NCBI GenBank assembly: GCA_021767885.1
Contig: JAASSM010000048.1
Span: forward strand, 1 to 8,209
Length of the DNA: 8,209 nucleotides
From: a bacterium
Lineage (GTDB): Bacteria > Krumholzibacteriota > Krumholzibacteria > LZORAL124-64-63
Reading direction: 5' to 3'
Below the pieces are notes generated by a model that did not search any database, was not told the origin of the DNA, and saw only the letters and a program-made list of their open reading frames with translations. A program made the position numbers and the translations under genes. This document shows, piece after piece, positions 4,799-8,209 of the stretch. How positions within the stretch are numbered: position 1 is the stretch's first letter; each line of letters begins with the position of its first letter.

Positions 4799-5860
4799 AT
4801 GGCCGAGGAGACCGCGGGCGAGCGCACCGAAAAAGCGACACCGAGACGGCGCGAGAAGGCGCGGGAAAAGGGGCAGGTCGCCCGCTCGCAGGAGGTCAAC
4901 AGCTTCTTCGTCGTCCTCGCCGGGACGGTGGCGCTGGCGGCGACCATGACCCACTTCCGCGACGTGCTCGGGCGCAATGCGGGCTATCTCCTGGGTCAGG
5001 CCCATTTCCTGGGTCCGGAGAACCTCTTCGGCGTCCGCTACCTGCTCGCCGGCAACGTGGAGGCCATGTTCGTGTCCATGGCCCCGCTGGCCGGCATGGT
5101 GCTGGTCGCCGGCCTGGTCGCCAGCCTCATGCAGGTGGGCCTGAAACTGACGCCGTCGGCCATGGCCTTCCAGTGGAGCCGGCTGGACCCCATCAAGGGC
5201 GCCAAGCGGTTCGTCCAGAAGAAGACCTTCCTCGAGCTGCTCAAGAACCTGCTGAAGGTGGGCGTGATCAGCCTGCTGGCCTGGCTGGTGATCCGCAGCC
5301 TGATGCCCAGCCTGGCCGGGACCGCCGTCCTGGAGCTGCCGGGGATCCTCGCCGTCGCTCGCGAGGGATTCCTCAAGCTCATGCTCGTCCTGCTGGGCTT
5401 CCTGGCGATCCTGGCGGTCCTCGACTGGGTGCTCCAGAAGCACCAGCACGAGGAGGAGTTGAAGATGTCGCGCCAGGAGGTGAAGGAGGAGCTCAAGGAA
5501 TTCGAGGGCGATCCCCAGATCAAGGCCCGGATCCGTGGGCTGCAGATGGAGGCGGCTCGCCGCCGCATGCTCGCGGACGTGCCCCGCGCCGACGTGGTGG
5601 TCACCAACCCGACGCACCTCGCCGTGGCCCTGAAGTACGAGTCCGGCCGGCCGGCGCCGCTGGTCGTGGCCAAGGGCGCGGACCACCTGGCGAAGAAGAT
5701 CCGCGAGACCGCCCGGTCCGCCCGGGTGCCGGTGATCGAGAACAAGCCGGTGGCACGCCAATTGTATGCCGAGGTGGAGATCGGGTCGCCGATTCCCGAG
5801 TCCCTGTACCAGGCCGTGGCCGAGATCCTGGCCTACGTGTACCGCCTGCGGAAGTCATAA
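4799..5860 (+). CDS. flhB: Flagellar export switch protein FlhB
   Basis: FlhB is the export-gate protein that switches substrate specificity from rod/hook to filament subunits after autocleavage. The 353-residue product opens with the conserved cytoplasmic leader GERTEKATPRRREKAREKGQVARSQEV (7-33). A four-helix membrane domain follows, with helices roughly at 35-50, 90-113, 150-170 and 190-212, and the conserved stretch DPIKGAKRFVQKKTFLELLKNLLK (130-153) lies between helices two and three. The cytoplasmic domain has KMSRQEVKEELKEFEGDPQIKARIR (222-246) and the autocleavage motif NPTH intact at residues 270-273, so processing between N270 and P271 is expected. The C-terminal piece contains VIENKPVARQLYAEVEIGSPIPESLY. 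The gene ends TAA; 19 nt separate it from flhA. Confidence 0.97.
   Translation: MAEETAGERTEKATPRRREKAREKGQVARSQEVNSFFVVLAGTVALAATMTHFRDVLGRNAGYLLGQAHFLGPENLFGVRYLLAGNVEAMFVSMAPLAGMVLVAGLVASLMQVGLKLTPSAMAFQWSRLDPIKGAKRFVQKKTFLELLKNLLKVGVISLLAWLVIRSLMPSLAGTAVLELPGILAVAREGFLKLMLVLLGFLAILAVLDWVLQKHQHEEELKMSRQEVKEELKEFEGDPQIKARIRGLQMEAARRRMLADVPRADVVVTNPTHLAVALKYESGRPAPLVVAKGADHLAKKIRETARSARVPVIENKPVARQLYAEVEIGSPIPESLYQAVAEILAYVYRLRKS
5751..5766 (+). promoter_or_regulatory. Possible sigma-54-like site inside flhB, upstream of flhA
   Basis: TGGCACGCCAATTGTA matches the sigma-54 consensus at every fixed position except the last C of the -12 element (TTGT instead of TTGC). It lies in flhB codons for VARQLYA, about 115 nt before the flhA start and in the right orientation. 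The codons there (CAA, TTG, TAT) are unusual for this G/C-ending gene set. The -12 mismatch and the coding location keep confidence low. Confidence 0.3.
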
Positions 5861-5868
5861 GCGATTGT

Positions 5869-5873
5869 AGGAG
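5869..5873 (+). promoter_or_regulatory. Ribosome-binding site deciding the TTG start of flhA
   Basis: AGGAG lies 6 nt before TTG at 5880, ideal spacing. The next in-frame start, ATG 5898, has only a partial AGGA at 5887-5890. The stronger site favours the TTG start, giving six additional residues. Confidence 0.6.
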
Positions 5874-5879
5874 AGAGAC

Positions 5880-8000
5880 TTGGATCAGGACAGGGTCATG
5901 AGCCGAGACCTCGTGCTGGCCAACAGCAACGTCATGAGCGCGGTGGCCGTGCTGGTCATTCTCGCGCTCATGGTGATCCCGGTCTCACCGGTCATGCTGG
6001 ACGTCCTGATGACCTTCAGCATCGCCCTGGCCGTGATCGTCATGCTGGTCTCGCTCTACCTGAAGGAACCGCTGCAGTTCAGCACCTTCCCGTCGCTCCT
6101 GCTGGTGATGACGTTGTTCCGGCTGGCCCTGAACGTGGCCAGCACCCGGTTGATCCTCAGCCGGGGCCAGGCCGGGCAGGTGGTGCAGAGCTTCGGCGAC
6201 TTCGTGATCGGGGGGAACTACGTCATCGGCGTGATCGTGTTCGTGATCCTGGTGATCGTGAACTTCCTGGTGATCACCAAGGGATCCACGCGCATCGCCG
6301 AGGTCTCCGCCCGCTTCACCCTCGACGCCATGCCCGGCAAGCAGATGGCCATCGACGCGGATCTCAACGCGGGCCTGATCAGCGAGCAGCAGGCGCGGCA
6401 CCGCCGGGAGAAGATCTCCAGCGAGGCGGAGTTCTTCGGCGCCATGGACGGTGCGAGCAAGTTCGTCCGCGGCGATGCCATCGCCGGCATCATCATCACC
6501 CTGATCAACATCGTCGGCGGCTTCGTCATCGGCATGGCGCAGATGGACATGTCCGGGGCGGAGGCCCTCGGCCGCTTCACCTTGCTCACCGTCGGCGACG
6601 GTCTGGTCAGCCAGGTGCCCGCGCTGCTGGTCTCCACCGCCGCCGGCCTGGTGGTCACGCGCTCGAGCGGTGACCTCAACCTGGGCCAGGCGCTCACCCT
6701 GCAGATCTTCCGCCAGGGGAAGGCGCTGGACATCGCTGCCGTGGCCCTGGTGGTCCTGGGCCTGGTGCCCGGCATGCCCACGTTCCCGTTCGTCATCCTG
6801 GGCGGCGGCACCTTCGCCGCCGGCCGCATCCTCGGCAAGCGCGTGGCCAACGCCGAGCGTGAGGACGCCGAGGCGGAGGCCGCGGCCGCCGCCGAGGCCG
6901 ACGCTCCGCCGGCCGGTGACGGCCCGCGAGGGGAGGACCTCTTCGTGCTCGATCGACTGGAACTGGAGATCGGCTACGGTCTGATCGGACTGGTGGACGA
7001 ATCCCGCGGTGGCGATCTCCTGCAGAGGATCGGCAACATCCGCCGCCAGATCTCCTCCGAGCTGGGGATCTTCATCCATCCGATCCGCGTCCGCGACAAC
7101 CTGCAGCTGCAGGCCGGCGAGTACGTGATCAAGCTCAAGGGCGTGCCCATCGCCGGGGCCGAGCTGCGCGCCGGCCAGCTGCTGGCCATGAGCACGCGCC
7201 CTGATTGCGGCGACCTCGCCGGTGGCGTTCCCACCACCGAGCCGGCCTTCAACCTGCCGGCTCTCTGGATCGAGGCCGAGCGCCGGGCCGAGGCCGAGGC
7301 CGAGGGCTACACGGTGGTGGAAGCGCCGGCCGTGCTGGCCACCCATCTCTCCGAGCTGGTCCGCGCCCACGCCGACGAGCTCCTCAGCCGCCAGGACGTC
7401 CGCGACATGCTCGAGTCGGTGCGCGAGTTCGCGCCGGCCCTGGTCGAGGAGCTGATCCCCGACAAGGTGCCGGTCAACACGCTGCACAACGTCCTGCGCA
7501 ACCTGCTGCACGAGCGCGTACCGGTGCGGGACATCGTCTCCATCCTGGAGACCATCGCCAACCACATGGGCCCGGGTGCGGGCAACGACCTGCTGACCAG
7601 CAAGGTCCGCGAGGCGCTGCACCGCACCATCAGCCAGCTCTACGCCGACCCGGGCGGTGCGCTGCACGTGGTGAGCCTGCATCCGGAGACGGAGCAGACC
7701 ATCCTGGAGGCCTCGCGCCAGAGCGAGCAGTCCGGCCAGGTGGTGCTCTCGCCACGCTTCACCCAGGAGTTCCTCGGACGGCTGGACCAGACCCTGCGGG
7801 GAGCCTACGGCGCCGGCGCGCCACCCGTGCTGCTGGTCCCCACACCGGTCCGCTTCTTCGTCAAGAGACTCGTCGAAACCACGTATCCCAACCTGGCCGT
7901 GATGGGCTACACGGAGGTCGCATCCTCCGTGCGGATCCAGTCGGCCGGAACGGTGGTCACCCATGGTCACAACCAGCACGAGCAGCAGGCCGTCGGCTGA
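5880..8000 (+). CDS. flhA: Flagellar export gate protein FlhA
   Basis: FlhA forms a nonameric ring in the export gate; its membrane part couples to ion flow and its large cytoplasmic domain docks chaperone-substrate complexes. The product is 706 residues from TTG 5880, or 700 from ATG 5898; both are normal length. About eight membrane helices fall in residues 18-320. The FHIPEP-family signature is present: PSLLLVMTLFRLALNVASTRLIL (71-93), ARFTLDAMPGKQMAIDADLNAGLI (144-167) and SEAEFFGAMDGASKFVRGDAIAGI (181-204). A linker at about 324-352 is rich in Ala and Glu. The cytoplasmic domain (about 353-690) includes GYGLIGLVD, QISSELGIFIHPIRVRDNL, LIPDKVPVNTLHNVLRNLLHERVPVRDIVSILETIA and VKRLVETTYPNLAVMGYTEV. 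The last residues (THGHNQHEQQAVG) are encoded where flhF probably begins. Confidence 0.97.
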   Translation: MDQDRVMSRDLVLANSNVMSAVAVLVILALMVIPVSPVMLDVLMTFSIALAVIVMLVSLYLKEPLQFSTFPSLLLVMTLFRLALNVASTRLILSRGQAGQVVQSFGDFVIGGNYVIGVIVFVILVIVNFLVITKGSTRIAEVSARFTLDAMPGKQMAIDADLNAGLISEQQARHRREKISSEAEFFGAMDGASKFVRGDAIAGIIITLINIVGGFVIGMAQMDMSGAEALGRFTLLTVGDGLVSQVPALLVSTAAGLVVTRSSGDLNLGQALTLQIFRQGKALDIAAVALVVLGLVPGMPTFPFVILGGGTFAAGRILGKRVANAEREDAEAEAAAAAEADAPPAGDGPRGEDLFVLDRLELEIGYGLIGLVDESRGGDLLQRIGNIRRQISSELGIFIHPIRVRDNLQLQAGEYVIKLKGVPIAGAELRAGQLLAMSTRPDCGDLAGGVPTTEPAFNLPALWIEAERRAEAEAEGYTVVEAPAVLATHLSELVRAHADELLSRQDVRDMLESVREFAPALVEELIPDKVPVNTLHNVLRNLLHERVPVRDIVSILETIANHMGPGAGNDLLTSKVREALHRTISQLYADPGGALHVVSLHPETEQTILEASRQSEQSGQVVLSPRFTQEFLGRLDQTLRGAYGAGAPPVLLVPTPVRFFVKRLVETTYPNLAVMGYTEVASSVRIQSAGTVVTHGHNQHEQQAVG

Positions 8001-8209
8001 ATCCGCGGCGGTGGTGGAGGCGCCCACGCTCAAGGAGGCGCTCAAGCAGGTCCGGGCGCGGTACGGTGAGGACGCGCGGGTGATCCGCAGCCGCACCCTC
8101 ACGCGGCGCCAGTCCGGGGGACTCGGGCAGCAGAAGGTGGTCGAGGTGCTGGTCGAGCCCGCGGCGGGCCGGCGTCAGCAAGGGGCCGCGTCCGCGAGCC
8201 TGGGGGCCC
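7963..8209 (+). CDS. flhF: Flagellar biosynthesis GTPase FlhF, N-terminal end (partial)
   Basis: The gene runs off the right edge; 82 codons are visible with no stop. FlhF is an SRP-family GTPase that sets the site and number of flagella, usually together with FlhG. The segment VVEAPTLKEALKQVRARYGEDARVIRSRTL, followed by KVVEVLVEP, matches the start of the FlhF basic (B) domain, whose usual form is roughly APTMKEAL...LGPDAVILSTR...EV.A. The GTPase domain lies outside the window. The start is uncertain. ATG 7963 gives a 38-nt overlap with flhA and a Ser/Thr-rich leader (MVTTSTSSRPSAESAA) with only a weak GGTGG at 7952-7956. GTG 8011 or 8014 would give the usual short N-terminus with no overlap, but no Shine-Dalgarno is visible before them. 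Position directly after flhA is the usual place for flhF. Confidence 0.85.
   Translation, partial: MVTTSTSSRPSAESAAVVEAPTLKEALKQVRARYGEDARVIRSRTLTRRQSGGLGQQKVVEVLVEPAAGRRQQGAASASLGA

Noticed and set aside
2483..5761. Very long open frame on the - strand (over 1000 codons)
   Set aside because: It is antisense to fliO, fliP, fliQ, fliR and flhB, all of which have clear family motifs. Its product is a His/Gln/Asp/Arg-rich string with no recognisable domain, as expected from G/C third-position bias in high-GC genes.
4093..5901. 602-codon + strand frame across fliR and flhB
   Set aside because: Out of frame with two well-supported genes; product is Gly/Pro/Arg-rich with no domain.
5985..8102. 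Long open frame on the - strand opposite flhA
   Set aside because: Same shadow effect; low-complexity product rich in His, Gln, Asp and Gly with no motif.
1..8209. Mobile elements, CRISPR, tRNA/rRNA, phage or defence genes
   Set aside because: No terminal repeats with transposase, regularly spaced repeats, RNA gene signatures or foreign-looking composition were seen; coding density by flagellar genes is nearly complete.

Overview
The window is one stretch of a bacterial flagellar gene cluster. All genes lie on the + strand, tightly packed, in the order motB (3' end only), fliL, fliM, fliN, fliO, fliP, fliQ, fliR, flhB, flhA, flhF (5' end only). The DNA is very G+C-rich (about two thirds by eye), third codon positions are mostly G or C, and ribosome-binding sites are clear GGAGG-type sequences. 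The order motB-fliL-fliM-fliN-fliOPQR-flhB-flhA-flhF, with no cheY or fliY between fliM/fliN and fliO, is a common core arrangement in several deep bacterial lineages (clostridial, deltaproteobacterial and related groups). The sequence alone does not fix the taxon; a high-GC, probably Gram-negative bacterium with sigma-54-controlled flagellar genes fits best.

Layout: 1-305 is the peptidoglycan-binding end of the stator protein MotB. 315-830 is FliL, the stator-associated membrane protein. 893-1891 and 1894-2271 are the C-ring switch proteins FliM and FliN. From about 2271 to 8000 lie six parts of the flagellar type III export apparatus: FliO, FliP, FliQ, FliR, FlhB and FlhA. From 7963 to the right edge is the start of FlhF, the SRP-type GTPase that sets flagellar position and number. 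Stator, rotor/switch, export gate and placement GTPase are thus encoded in series.

Most junctions overlap or are under 20 nt. Three are not and carry structure: fliL-fliM (62 nt, with a perfect 23-nt palindrome), fliO-fliP (200 nt) and fliR-flhB (39 nt, with two competing hairpins next to a full-length Shine-Dalgarno). The fliO-fliP gap is the most informative non-coding part. It has a perfect 10-bp dyad, a C-rich/G-poor stretch, and an exact match to the sigma-54 -24/-12 consensus (TGGCACG-N4-TTGC) placed correctly to transcribe fliP onward. My reading is that the cluster is split here into an upstream motB-fliL-fliM-fliN-fliO unit and a sigma-54-dependent fliPQR-flhB-flhA-flhF unit. A weaker sigma-54-like site lies near the end of flhB.

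I see no mobile element, CRISPR array, tRNA, rRNA or unknown gene. The interest lies in regulatory sequence and in some divergent motifs within known flagellar proteins, not in a new multi-gene system.
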